Below, piece by piece: positions 18,744 through 27,794 of a DNA stretch of 64,000 bases. Location of the stretch: positions 81,914 to 145,913 of the forward strand of contig NZ_JAKZGS010000011.1 in the NCBI RefSeq assembly GCF_022549695.1, read 5' to 3'. Made by a program: the position numbers and the translations under genes. The notes below the pieces were generated by a model. That model ran no database searches, was not told the DNA's origin, and worked only from the letters and a program-made list of their open reading frames with translations. Origin of the DNA: Belliella calami. Its GTDB lineage: Bacteria; Bacteroidota; Bacteroidia; Cytophagales; Cyclobacteriaceae. Position 1 is the stretch's first letter. Each line of letters opens with the position of its first letter.

Positions 18744-18787
18744 AGAAAAGCACGGGAAACACATTGGTGTTTTTTGTGCTTTTTTCT
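18744..18787 (+). terminator. Terminator of the sigma-factor operon
   Basis: Outer stem AAAAGCAC/GTGCTTTT (18746-18753 with 18776-18783), inner stem AAACAC/GTGTTT (18757-18762 with 18767-18772) and a following T-rich tract, 20 bases after the operon's last stop. Confidence 0.8.
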
Positions 18788-19094
18788 TTTGATAAAACTC
18801 TTTTCCAAATCAAGAGATTAAAGATTGCTGAAAATCATTTCAAATACCAGTCTAAAGAATTGGCCTGAGTATTATTGAGGCTGGTAATAACGTCAGAAAT
18901 TTAACTTCACTTCATCAAGACATACCTTTTAGCAAAGGAGTGTTTACATAAACTATAAATCAATAAATAAGTCGGAGAGTTAATTGCTTTTTGATCGAAG
19001 AGTGTATATTTATTTTTCAATTGTCTTCAAGGTTAAAAGAGTATCATCTAAACTTTGAGAAAAAGAATAATATCAAGATAAAACAACTCTTAAG
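18788..19094. other. Intergenic region, about 300 bp
   Basis: AT-rich, with no open frame of note. It presumably carries the promoter of the transporter gene; CTAAACTTTG near 19047-19057 resembles a minus-7 box with one extra base. I see no repeat or RNA gene. Confidence 0.4.
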
Positions 19095-20552
19095 ATGCAA
19101 AAAACGGTCATATTGCTACTAGGTCCCTTGATTTTTATAGTATCAATATTGATGGATCCCATTGGAGGAATGACTGGATATTCACAAATCGTTTTTGGAG
19201 CTACCATTTGGATTGCTTTATGGTGGGTGACTGAGATTGTTCCAATACCTGTCACATCCTTACTTCCGATAGTCTTATTTCCAATGACAGGAATTATGGA
19301 TGTGAAAAGCACAACGATCAATTATGGAAATGACATCGTGTTTTTATATCTGGGAGGTTTTTTGATCGCAATTGCTATTGAGAAATGGAATCTTCATAGA
19401 AGAATAGCACTATCGATATTATTGTCGGTAGGGAGTAGATTGAGCTTTATAATTTTGGGTTTTATGCTTGCTACCGCATTTCTTTCAATGTGGATTTCAA
19501 ACACAGCTACAAGTGTTATGATGTTACCCATAGGTCTTGCAATCGCTGGACAAATTGAGAAAAACGACATGTCGGGGATTGCCATTGGGAATGGTTTTGG
19601 GAAGGTTCTAATGTTTGGTATTGCTTATGGAGCTTCTATTGGTGGGTTGGCAACTTTGATTGGTACACCTCCAAATCTGGTTTTGGTGGCAATAGTCTCT
19701 GAACTTTATGGGATTGAGATCAATTTTTTGGATTGGTTTATCTTAATGTTTCCTTTGAGCGTTTTGCTGTTGCTTATTTGTTGGTTTTACTTGACTCGTT
19801 TTTATGGTGTGACACACAAGCGAATGACGACTGGTAGTCAAACGATCAAGGAAGAATTGGCGAAGTTGGGAAAAATTAGCTATGAAGAAAAAATGGTCGC
19901 AATCATATTTCTTCTGACTGCAGTAGGGTGGATAACCAAATCAATTTTATTGGAAAAATATTTTAGTGGCATCAATGATACAGTGATAGCAGTGATCGGT
20001 GGGATGTTGATGTTTATTGTGCCTGGAAAGGATAAAAAACCACTGATGGAATGGAAGGATGCCATAAAAATCCCATGGGATATCATACTTCTATTTGGAG
20101 GAGGACTGGCTTTGGCAGAAGGGTTCAAAGAAAGCGGATTGACAATGTGGATAGGAAGTAACTTTACTGTTTTAGAAGGCGCGTCACTGATTCTGGTAAT
20201 GCTTTTCCTTGTTGGGGCTATCAATTTTCTGACAGAGTTGACTTCTAACTTAGCCACTACGACTATTATATTACCTATTTTGGCTGCATTGGCATACAGT
20301 ATGGAAATCCATCCCTATGGTATCATGGTTGGCGCGACCCTTTCCGCTTCTTGTGCATTCATGTTGCCGGTAGCCACACCTCCCAATGCCGTCGTGTTTA
20401 GCTCTGGATTGTTCACAATTAGGGAAATGGCAAAGACTGGGTTTGTTTTGAATTTAATCTCAATCATATTGATTTCCCTGTATGTTTATTATTTCATGCC
20501 CTTGGTGTGGGGTATAGACTTGTTCAATTTTCCGCAAGATTTTAACAAGTAG
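19095..20552 (+). CDS. DASS (SLC13) family sodium:dicarboxylate/sulfate symporter
   Basis: 485 residues, polytopic. Two inverted-repeat signatures of the family are present: SNTATSVMMLPI near 135-146 with GTPPNLVLVA near 193, and LTSNLATTTIILPI near 382 with PVATPPNAVVFSSG near 423. The SNT-type motifs bind sodium and substrate carboxylates in elevator-type DASS carriers. It should import a di- or tricarboxylate or sulfate across the inner membrane with Na+; the substrate cannot be decided from the sequence. It is monocistronic. Confidence 0.9.
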   Translation: MQKTVILLLGPLIFIVSILMDPIGGMTGYSQIVFGATIWIALWWVTEIVPIPVTSLLPIVLFPMTGIMDVKSTTINYGNDIVFLYLGGFLIAIAIEKWNLHRRIALSILLSVGSRLSFIILGFMLATAFLSMWISNTATSVMMLPIGLAIAGQIEKNDMSGIAIGNGFGKVLMFGIAYGASIGGLATLIGTPPNLVLVAIVSELYGIEINFLDWFILMFPLSVLLLLICWFYLTRFYGVTHKRMTTGSQTIKEELAKLGKISYEEKMVAIIFLLTAVGWITKSILLEKYFSGINDTVIAVIGGMLMFIVPGKDKKPLMEWKDAIKIPWDIILLFGGGLALAEGFKESGLTMWIGSNFTVLEGASLILVMLFLVGAINFLTELTSNLATTTIILPILAALAYSMEIHPYGIMVGATLSASCAFMLPVATPPNAVVFSSGLFTIREMAKTGFVLNLISIILISLYVYYFMPLVWGIDLFNFPQDFNK

Positions 20553-20628
20553 GTAATTTGGTAAGGCAGAGAAATGACTTCCACTAAATTTGAAAGTTTC
20601 AAAAGGTTTATCCTTTTTATGAGTTCTT

Positions 20629-21123
20629 CTATTCCTCCCTTGTCTTAATTCGGATAACTCTTTCCTGTTCCTCTCCTTTCAGTCGCAAGAGTCGTACAAT
20701 TCTATCAGGGCTGGGTTTCCCAAGTGATAAAAAGACTATTGTAAGTGCGTAGGCAATGATGTATCCATTGTTTTCAAAAATGAACAATCCCAAAGAGCAT
20801 AAAATGCTACTTAAAAACAATATCCAAAACCTTTTCGTCGTAGCTTGTTTGTACAAATGGATTTTGGTTTCCAAATCCTGTTTTTCATTCAGGATTTTTC
20901 CTATTGATTTGTGAAAGTTCCAATAATGAACAGCTAATAAGCCATAAATCAATCCCAACAAAATATAATCTAAAGAATCCGGCAAATCATACGAAGCCCG
21001 ACTAATGGATTCACTTTGAGAATATAAATATACTATTGCGAAAAAAGGAATGGAACACGCGATCAAAATCAGTGTGTTCCTTTCAAGTTTTTCATAAATT
21101 GGCCTTATGGGGTCTTTTTCCAA
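20629..21123 (-). CDS. Four-helix membrane protein of unknown function
   Basis: 164 residues with four hydrophobic helices (about 16-36, 48-63, 98-116, 119-134) in two pairs, separated by a basic, coiled-coil-like loop (KILNEKQDLETKIHLYKQ). It starts 7 bases after the reductase gene in the same direction, so they are co-transcribed. I do not recognise the family. A membrane partner for the reductase or an unrelated passenger are both possible. Confidence 0.65.
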   Translation of the reverse strand: MEKDPIRPIYEKLERNTLILIACSIPFFAIVYLYSQSESISRASYDLPDSLDYILLGLIYGLLAVHYWNFHKSIGKILNEKQDLETKIHLYKQATTKRFWILFLSSILCSLGLFIFENNGYIIAYALTIVFLSLGKPSPDRIVRLLRLKGEEQERVIRIKTREE

Positions 21124-21130
21124 AATCTTC

Positions 21131-22237
21131 TTATTCTATGATTATTTTGATATCGCTGCTGGCTGGTTTTGAAGAACAGCATAAAATGTAACCTTCTGCA
21201 ATCTCTCCTTCACTAAGCCCTGCATCTTCGATCATGTCAACTTTTCCAGAGACCAAACGGCCTCGACAGGCAGTACAAAGTCCGCTTTGGCAACTGTATG
21301 GCATGTCAATATTGTTGTCTAGCCCTGCTTCCAAGATCGTTTTTTCAGGAGATACCTCATAGGTGTAATCTTGTCCTTCTACACTTACAGTAACTTCTCT
21401 TGTCAATGATGGAGCCATTTCACCACTAGCTTTGAGTGCCGTCTCTTTGGCATCAAGATCTGTATAGAAGCTTTCCTCAAAGATCAAGTCTGTAGGGATG
21501 TTGATTTCCTTGAAAGTGTTTAAAGTAGTGGTCATCAATCCTTCTGGGCCACAGACAAAATATTTTTTGCTCGTTGTAGATTTGTCATCGCTCCAATTTA
21601 AGACTTCCTTAACTTTGTTTGAATCCAACCTGCCTCTCATGCCTTTCCAATCAGGATTAGGTTGACTGAGGTTGTGTATGATCTCTAAGTTTTCAGCATA
21701 TCGTTCTTTGAGTGCCTCGAATTCTTTTTTGAAGATAATTTGCTCTTCAGATCTTGAACAGAATAGAATAGTCACTTTAGATGCTGGCTCATTTACCAAG
21801 ACAGATTTTGTGATCCCCATGATGGGAGTGATTCCACTTCCTCCAGCCAACATAAAGTATTGCGTCTTGTTTTTGGAGTGAAAAGAAGTAGTGAAATTCC
21901 CCAAAGGTTTCATAATCTCAATGGTTTTTCCAGGTCTTATGTGGTCATTGAGGTAATTCGATACTACACCTTTGTCTACACGCTTTACCGTAATGCCAGG
22001 ATATGGGTCAACATAAGGAGAAGTACAGAGACTGTAAGATCTTCTTTCCTCTTTTCCGTTGATTTCTAATATGACTGTGATAAATTGACCAGGCTTGTAG
22101 TCTAAATATGGCTCTGGCTGTTCAAAGAATATACTCACTGTATCGGGAGTTTCTTTGACTACTTCCCTTACTTTCAGTGATAAATATTGTTCGCCTTTAG
22201 ACGGCTCGTTTTTTTTCTTTTTGAATAAATTAAACAT
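21131..22237 (-). CDS. Ferredoxin-type oxidoreductase, FNR-like plus 2Fe-2S (PaaE-like)
   Basis: 368 residues. The FAD-binding domain has R66-x-Y-S at 66-69, the NAD(P)-binding domain has GGSGITP at 132-138 and CGPEGL near 236, and the C-terminal plant-type 2Fe-2S ferredoxin domain has CQSGLCTAC plus a later Cys in YILCC. This order matches PaaE, HCP reductase and CDP-6-deoxy-glucoseen reductase-like enzymes that pass electrons from NAD(P)H through FAD to an iron-sulfur centre and on to an oxygenase or other acceptor. No Paa genes are nearby, so the acceptor is unknown. It precedes the small membrane protein gene by 7 bases. Confidence 0.88.
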   Translation of the reverse strand: MFNLFKKKKNEPSKGEQYLSLKVREVVKETPDTVSIFFEQPEPYLDYKPGQFITVILEINGKEERRSYSLCTSPYVDPYPGITVKRVDKGVVSNYLNDHIRPGKTIEIMKPLGNFTTSFHSKNKTQYFMLAGGSGITPIMGITKSVLVNEPASKVTILFCSRSEEQIIFKKEFEALKERYAENLEIIHNLSQPNPDWKGMRGRLDSNKVKEVLNWSDDKSTTSKKYFVCGPEGLMTTTLNTFKEINIPTDLIFEESFYTDLDAKETALKASGEMAPSLTREVTVSVEGQDYTYEVSPEKTILEAGLDNNIDMPYSCQSGLCTACRGRLVSGKVDMIEDAGLSEGEIAEGYILCCSSKPASSDIKIIIE

Positions 22238-22554
22238 TCCCGCTTATCCTTTACACGTTTATCTAAATAGGAAAGCTTCATCATTTATGCACGGAATTTA
22301 AATTTGAAGCTCCCTAACTATTTTATTACATAATCGATTTTGAAAATGATTTGTTTCCCTAGTTTTTTAGATTTTTAGGGATAATTTCATTTCCAATTCC
22401 TATATGCAAATGTACTCAAAGAAAAATTAATCAGTTCTATAAAAGCAAACCAGTATTCTTTTTAGGACTAAATTTTGACATTAATTTGCATAAGTACCTT
22501 AAGATTCTCCATTTTAAAGGCTAAATTTGCATCCTCAAAACAAAAGCTAATCCC
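22238..22554. other. Divergent intergenic region, 317 bp
   Basis: Separates the minus-strand reductase from plus-strand purB. It contains the purB minus-7 box (22522-22529). No small gene, repeat or RNA could be recognised. Confidence 0.5.
22522..22529 (+). promoter_or_regulatory. purB minus-7 box
   Basis: TAAATTTG, an exact TAnnTTTG, 25 bases before the purB ATG. A TTTG at 22485-22488 is 33 bases upstream, which is too far for a standard minus-33 element. Confidence 0.5.
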
Positions 22555-23901
22555 ATGAATTTGACTAACCTGACAGCCGTAAGTTCGATTGACGGCAGGT
22601 ATGGTAGCAAGACTGCACCATTAAGACAATACTTTTCAGAATTTGCCTTGATCAAATATCGAGTTCACGTAGAAGTAGAATATTTCATTGCTCTTTGTGA
22701 GCTGCCACTTCCTCAGCTAAAGGGTTTTGATAAAAGTCTGTTTGGATCTTTGAGAGAATTGGTGAAAAATTTCAGTGTAGCTGATGCGGAAAGCATCAAG
22801 GAAACCGAGAAAGTGACTAATCATGATGTGAAAGCAGTTGAGTATTTTTTGAAGGAAAAATTTGATGGCTTGGGATTAGAAACTTTTAAAGAGTTTATTC
22901 ATTTTGGTTTGACATCTCAGGACATCAACAATACTTCCACACCATTGATGCTCAAAGATGGCCTTGAAGAAGTGATTTTACCTGTTTTGGAGGAAGTCTT
23001 GGCGAATCTAAAAAGTAGGGTGGAAGAATGGAAAGATATATCAATGCTAGCCAAGACACATGGTCAGCCTGCTTCCCCGACGAAGTTGGGTAAGGAGTTT
23101 CAGGTGTTTGTGACAAGGGTTGAAAAACAGCTTGAGCTTCTAAAGCAAGTTCCTTATTCTGCAAAATTCGGTGGTGCTACTGGAAATATGAATGCTCATC
23201 ACGTCGCATATCCAGAGATTGATTGGATGCTTTTTGCCAACGGTTTTGTGGCAAATTATCTTGGTTTGGATAGAAGTTATCCAACTACACAGATCGAGCA
23301 TTATGATAACCTAGCAGCACTTTTTGACGGTTTGAAGCGTATTAATACCATCCTTTTGGATTTGTCCAAAGATGTGTGGCAGTATGTAGCTATGAATTAT
23401 TTCAAGCAAAAAATAAAAGCAGGAGAGATTGGTTCATCAGCCATGCCTCACAAAGTGAATCCAATAGATTTTGAAAATGCCGAAGGGAATCTAGGAGTAG
23501 CAAATGCATTGTTGGAACATCTTTCTGCCAAATTGCCAATCAGCAGATTGCAGCGAGATTTGACTGACAGTACGGTGTTGCGTGTTATTGGTGTGCCTTT
23601 GGGACATATGCTGATAGCTTTTGAGTCCTTGAACAAAGGTCTGAACAAGCTAGAATTGAATGCCGCGGCCATTGAGGTAGATCTTGAAGATAACTGGGCT
23701 GTTGTAGCGGAAGCTTTGCAGACAGTGTTGAGAAGAGAAGGATATCCTAAGCCTTATGAAGCCTTGAAAGACCTTACAAGAACAAATACTAAAATAACAG
23801 CAGAATCAATTTCTGATTTTATAGAAACCTTACAGGTAGATGATCAAATCAAGGCTGAATTGAAAAAAATCACCCCTTTCAATTATACAGGGATTGCTTA
23901 A
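22555..23901 (+). CDS. purB: Adenylosuccinate lyase
   Basis: 448 residues. The fumarase/aspartase superfamily signature SSAMPHKVNPIDFENAEGN is near 295-313, with the catalytic Ser loop. TSQDIN near 120 and THGQPASPTK near 163 carry the active-site Thr/Ser and His. The enzyme cleaves adenylosuccinate to AMP and SAICAR to AICAR, both yielding fumarate, in purine synthesis. It is monocistronic, with a promoter box upstream and a probable hairpin downstream. Confidence 0.96.
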   Translation: MNLTNLTAVSSIDGRYGSKTAPLRQYFSEFALIKYRVHVEVEYFIALCELPLPQLKGFDKSLFGSLRELVKNFSVADAESIKETEKVTNHDVKAVEYFLKEKFDGLGLETFKEFIHFGLTSQDINNTSTPLMLKDGLEEVILPVLEEVLANLKSRVEEWKDISMLAKTHGQPASPTKLGKEFQVFVTRVEKQLELLKQVPYSAKFGGATGNMNAHHVAYPEIDWMLFANGFVANYLGLDRSYPTTQIEHYDNLAALFDGLKRINTILLDLSKDVWQYVAMNYFKQKIKAGEIGSSAMPHKVNPIDFENAEGNLGVANALLEHLSAKLPISRLQRDLTDSTVLRVIGVPLGHMLIAFESLNKGLNKLELNAAAIEVDLEDNWAVVAEALQTVLRREGYPKPYEALKDLTRTNTKITAESISDFIETLQVDDQIKAELKKITPFNYTGIA

Positions 23902-23917
23902 TTTTCACTTTTGAAAT

Positions 23918-23970
23918 GAATCTTGCTTTTGCCAAAATCTAAAAAATTGGACAAAGGCAAGATTCTTATA
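23918..23970 (+). terminator. Probable terminator of purB
   Basis: Stem GAATCTTGC/GCAAGATTC (23918-23926 with 23957-23965), extended inward with G-T pairs; the following T-rich tract is weak. Confidence 0.5.
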
Positions 23971-24096
23971 GCATTGTTATTAGTTTCTTTAAAATTTTTG
24001 CCAAATAAGGTTCTAAGAAGCCGAATTATTCTATTTTTACCATAGTAGAGCTTGATTTTTCAGGTTTCAGAGATTTTAACCAGCCCAATCTTTCCT

Positions 24097-25662
24097 ATGA
24101 ACAAATCAAAAAATATATTTTCCCATCTTGGTTCAGATCTTCCTGCTGGATTGGTAGTGTTTTTGGTGGCTTTGCCATTGTGTTTGGGTATAGCTTTGTC
24201 ATCTGGAGCACCTTTGTTTTCTGGGATCATTGCTGGAGTGATAGGTGGCATTGTAGTTGGATATTTATCGGGTTCAAGTACTTCCGTTTCCGGACCAGCA
24301 GCAGGACTTACGGTCATAGTATTGAATGCCATCACTGATTTGGGTGCCTTTGATGTATTCTTACTTGCTGTAGTACTTGCAGGAGTGTTTCAGATTATTT
24401 TGGGAATAGTAAAAGCCGGTGTGATTGGTTATTATTTTCCCACATCTGTAATCAAGGGAATGCTTGCAGGGATTGGGATAATATTGATAATCAAGCAGAT
24501 TCCATATGCGTTTGGGGTAAATGAAACACAAAACCTCGCTAAATATATCCCATTTGTAAATGACTGGGAAGCAGTTTTGGATTTGAGGAATTTAGCTAAT
24601 GAATTTGATTTTGGGGCGTTGATAATTACAGTTGTTTCATTGGTAATCTTGATTCTATGGGATAAGCCATTTGTCAAGAGAAACAAAATATTAAAATTGA
24701 TACCTGGGCCATTGTTGGTTGTAATACTAGGTGTTGGAATCAATAAATTCTTCAAATTTGTTGTCCCAACTTTGTATTTGGACATAGAAGATAAGGTTGT
24801 CTTGCCCCAGGTGCAAAGTTGGGAAGGGTTTACTACACTTTTTACTTTTCCTGACTTTTCTGCAATAGGGAATTCCGAAGTTTGGCTAGTAGCGTTTACA
24901 ATAGCAATTATAGCCAGTTTGGAGACACTATTGAGCTTAGAAGCGGCAGATAAAATTGATCCATACAAGCGGGTTTCTCCTCCAAATCGAGAGCTTTTTG
25001 CACAAGGTACCGGCAATATCTTAAATGGACTTATCGGAGGACTACCTGTTACGGCTGTTATTGTAAGGAGCTCTGCCAATATCACTTCCGGAGCAAAAAC
25101 AAAAATGTCAGCGATATTCCACGGAGTACTTTTGGTTCTTAGCGTTCTTTTGATCCCAACTTTGCTCAACCTGATACCATTGGCTTGCCTAGCAGCTATT
25201 TTACTCTTGGTTGGTTACAAACTAGCTAAAATATCTTTGTTCAAGACTCAGGCAAAGTTGGGCTGGGATCAGTTCCTTCCTTTTATAGTTACCATTTTAG
25301 GAATAGTGATTTTTGATCTGTTGATCGGGATAGGTTTGGGGATGGGAGTGGCCATTATCTATATTCTACTGAGAAACTTTCAGAATTCCCATGTGCTGAC
25401 AGTAAAAGGCCACAAGGATTCGCCTGATTCAATCAGAATAATTCTATCTGAAGAAGTAAGTTTTTTGAACAAAGGAGCTTTGATCAAAACACTTGAAGAA
25501 ATTCCAAATGGAAAACATGTGGTAATTGATGGTGCCAATTCCAAAATTATAGATTATGATGTGTTGGAGGTGATAGAAAACTTCAAGATCAATGCAAAAG
25601 AAAGAGATATTGAAGTAGATACCATCAAAATCAAATCAGTAAAAATAGGTGGTTTACATTAG
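24097..25662 (+). CDS. SulP family anion transporter with STAS domain
   Basis: 521 residues from the ATG at 24097 (MNKSKNIFSHLG), which fits SulP N-termini better than an upstream TTG at 24052. The membrane domain runs to about 430, with the SulP entry motif DLPAGLVVFLVALPLCLGIA and repeated Gly-rich helices. The C-terminus (about 440-521) is a STAS domain containing VVIDGANSKIIDYDVLEVIE. SulP carriers move bicarbonate, sulfate or other anions; substrate is undecided, with bicarbonate common in marine and freshwater bacteria. The stop codon overlaps the end of the convergent ctlX by 4 bases. Confidence 0.9.
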   Translation: MNKSKNIFSHLGSDLPAGLVVFLVALPLCLGIALSSGAPLFSGIIAGVIGGIVVGYLSGSSTSVSGPAAGLTVIVLNAITDLGAFDVFLLAVVLAGVFQIILGIVKAGVIGYYFPTSVIKGMLAGIGIILIIKQIPYAFGVNETQNLAKYIPFVNDWEAVLDLRNLANEFDFGALIITVVSLVILILWDKPFVKRNKILKLIPGPLLVVILGVGINKFFKFVVPTLYLDIEDKVVLPQVQSWEGFTTLFTFPDFSAIGNSEVWLVAFTIAIIASLETLLSLEAADKIDPYKRVSPPNRELFAQGTGNILNGLIGGLPVTAVIVRSSANITSGAKTKMSAIFHGVLLVLSVLLIPTLLNLIPLACLAAILLLVGYKLAKISLFKTQAKLGWDQFLPFIVTILGIVIFDLLIGIGLGMGVAIIYILLRNFQNSHVLTVKGHKDSPDSIRIILSEEVSFLNKGALIKTLEEIPNGKHVVIDGANSKIIDYDVLEVIENFKINAKERDIEVDTIKIKSVKIGGLH

Positions 25663-26594
25663 TCTTTTTTGAGGAAAATCTCCGCCATCATGCACCTAGC
25701 ACTTCCTCCGCCAAGTTTTTCTATTGTCGGGATGTTTGGAGTGATTATTTGTGTGTATTTGTTGATATTTTCTTTTTGGGCTTTGCTCAATGAATCAAAA
25801 GCCGCCTGGGACATGACAGTGAATTTTTCACCTTTTTTATTTTGTACCTCTAGCATGTTTCCTGCAAAGTTGAATTTTTGCTTTGCAGTGATTGGAATGA
25901 TTTTCTTCCCTGAATTCTCCAATCTGGACTGTAGATTCAATCTTTCCGTAGTATTTGGAATACTTTCCAGGCAGACAATTGCTATCTCAGACCCTATATG
26001 CATCATTACATTGGTGTGGTAGATAGGCGATGCCACTCCATTGATAATTTGTGTTGCGTCAAAATCTACAATGTCAAATTCAAGTAACCTACCCAAATAT
26101 TCCAAGGGTACTTGATGGGTTCTCAAAGACCTACAGGCATAAGCTATTTGGTTCACTCTATCCAAAATCAGACTCCCTGTTCCTTCTAAAAACTGTTCGT
26201 CCTGTTCAAAAAAACTAAGGTCAATAATTTCACTTACCTGATAACCCGATTGGATCAGACTTTCAATAATGTCTTTTCTCCTCTCCAATCTTCTATTTGG
26301 CGAAAACATCGGATACAATATCACTTTTCCATCTTCATGCGTACTAAACCAATTATTTGGGAAAATCGAATCTGTTTTTTTAGGTTCAATTGAATCTTCA
26401 ATCACAATAATCTCGACACCTTTACTTTTCAACAATGCTACAAAACCATCAAATTCTTGTTGGGCGATTTTATTGATTTCGAGGCTGTCTCTTTCGTCTT
26501 GCTTCTGGTAAAAGTTATTGGCAGCAGTTTCAGGATTGAAGCCAAAGTTTGCAGGACGAACCATCAAGATGGTGGAGGAGGTTTGGGAAGGCAT
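25659..26594 (-). CDS. ctlX: Citrulline utilization hydrolase CtlX (ADI/DDAH superfamily)
   Basis: 311 residues. The amidinotransferase/deiminase superfamily pattern is present: FPNNWFSTHEDG near 77-88, the catalytic His region ASPIYHTNVMMHIG near 187-200, and the nucleophilic Cys near the C-terminus in LGGGSARCMMAEIF. These match CtlX-type proteins of Bacteroidota, thought to hydrolyse citrulline or a related guanidino compound. It overlaps the convergent SulP gene by 4 bases and there is no terminator between them, so the two transcripts must overlap. Confidence 0.85.
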   Translation of the reverse strand: MPSQTSSTILMVRPANFGFNPETAANNFYQKQDERDSLEINKIAQQEFDGFVALLKSKGVEIIVIEDSIEPKKTDSIFPNNWFSTHEDGKVILYPMFSPNRRLERRKDIIESLIQSGYQVSEIIDLSFFEQDEQFLEGTGSLILDRVNQIAYACRSLRTHQVPLEYLGRLLEFDIVDFDATQIINGVASPIYHTNVMMHIGSEIAIVCLESIPNTTERLNLQSRLENSGKKIIPITAKQKFNFAGNMLEVQNKKGEKFTVMSQAAFDSLSKAQKENINKYTQIITPNIPTIEKLGGGSARCMMAEIFLKKD

Positions 26595-26616
26595 TTTTTT
26601 ATTATTAAGCCTAAAT

Positions 26617-27534
26617 TTACCTGTTTTTTTCGTATCTATAAAGCGTCGGCTGAATATTGAATCGCTTTTCGCTCAATGTAAAATAACTGTTTCCATTTGG
26701 AGAAAAGCCAATAGCTTCGCCTTGAGGTTCCGGCTTATAAGGGAGCTTCATAGGAGCAGTTTTCATCGTTTCGGAGATTGATACGCCTTCTTTTCTTTCC
26801 CAATAGAATACATTAAAATAATTTTTGACAAGGATTTGTGAGCCATCAGAAGAAATGTCTCCAGCTACAGCCATTGTAAATGGAAGTTTCATCACTTCTT
26901 CCAATTCAACTTCACCTTTATTAAAAGCATCAATTGGAGCTTTGTAAAGTGTATTAGAGCTGTCCCTTTTGGATATGATGTAGATGGTCTTTTCGATAGG
27001 GTCAACCATCAGAGTCTCTGAATCCCTCGGGCCATCAGGATAGGTTAGAGTAAGTATCTCGGGCTTTACAGATTGTTCTTTAGATAAAGCATTTGGTTCA
27101 GGGAATCTGAAAATTTTGATATTTGGATACTTCCCTTGGTTGTCTCCGATTTCACCTATATAAACATATGATTTGTTTTTGTCAGGCCCTGGACCGATAG
27201 CAATATCCTCCCAGTCTCTGTTTTTGACATCATCCAAGGTTATTTTCCCCAAATCATTTCCCAAAGTATCTATCATATATACATAAGGGTCTCCACCGCT
27301 GTCATTATGGGTGTAGATCAGGTTGGCATGTTTTCTTGAAAAAACCAATCCGCTTGCTTCATCTATTTCTTTATTTTTCAATATCCCCATTTTCTGTGGA
27401 CTGGAATAGATAGAGTCTTGATAGGTAGGAATAAGAGGGAGTTTCTTTGTTTGAGGAGCAATCTGCCCAAGCCACATTGGGATTGTAAAAATTACCAAGA
27501 AGGCTTTGAAAATGTAATTCATCATTGTATTCAT
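26617..27534 (-). CDS. Secreted beta-propeller-like protein, paralogue of 28580-29545
   Basis: 305 residues (possible inner starts at 27525 and 27522). A hydrophobic N-terminus (IFKAFLVIFTIPMWLGQIAP) is a signal or anchor. Conserved blocks EASGLVFSRK, IYTHNDSGG, NRDWEDIAIGPGP and SYVYIGEIGDNQ, and later PRDSETLMVDP, KRDSSNTLYKAP and KPEPQGEAIGFSPNGNSYF, are shared in order with the protein at 28580-29545. The repeated Asp-rich turns suggest a calcium-binding propeller. It has its own promoter box and lies beyond the terminator of the TonB-receptor operon, so it is a separate transcript. Function unknown. Confidence 0.78.
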   Translation of the reverse strand: MNTMMNYIFKAFLVIFTIPMWLGQIAPQTKKLPLIPTYQDSIYSSPQKMGILKNKEIDEASGLVFSRKHANLIYTHNDSGGDPYVYMIDTLGNDLGKITLDDVKNRDWEDIAIGPGPDKNKSYVYIGEIGDNQGKYPNIKIFRFPEPNALSKEQSVKPEILTLTYPDGPRDSETLMVDPIEKTIYIISKRDSSNTLYKAPIDAFNKGEVELEEVMKLPFTMAVAGDISSDGSQILVKNYFNVFYWERKEGVSISETMKTAPMKLPYKPEPQGEAIGFSPNGNSYFTLSEKRFNIQPTLYRYEKNR

Positions 27535-27574
27535 GATTTTTAAAACGTCAAATTTTAAGCCTGATTTACAGGGG

Positions 27575-27582
27575 CAAAGTTA
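27575..27582 (-). promoter_or_regulatory. Minus-7 box of the 26617-27534 gene
   Basis: On the minus strand 27582-27575 reads TAACTTTG, an exact TAnnTTTG, about 40 bases before the ATG at 27534. Confidence 0.55.
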
Positions 27583-27593
27583 ATCCTTGTTAA

Positions 27594-27634
27594 AAATGAT
27601 TATGCCACCAAATCAAAAGTTTTGGTGGCATAAT
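27594..27634 (-). terminator. Terminator of the TonB-receptor gene cluster
   Basis: A 14-bp perfect stem (ATTATGCCACCAAA at 27599-27612 with its complement at 27621-27634) is followed on the minus strand by TTTTT. It ends the run of minus-strand genes from 33828 down to 27795. Confidence 0.85.
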
Positions 27635-27794
27635 TGTAAATACGATTATCCTCTTCTTAGCCAGTTAGAAATAAATAAACCATTATGTTGCAGATAATTG
27701 TCAACGAATTGGGAAAATCCACTTTTGGAGAAATTTATTTTAGCTAATTGTAAAGAAACATTTGTGCTTATTCGGACAATGTGAAATTGGCAAA

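Noticed and set aside
24432..25169. 245-codon minus-strand frame inside the SulP gene
   Set aside because: A long shadow frame: the plus-strand product has clear SulP and STAS motifs, and the antisense product has none.
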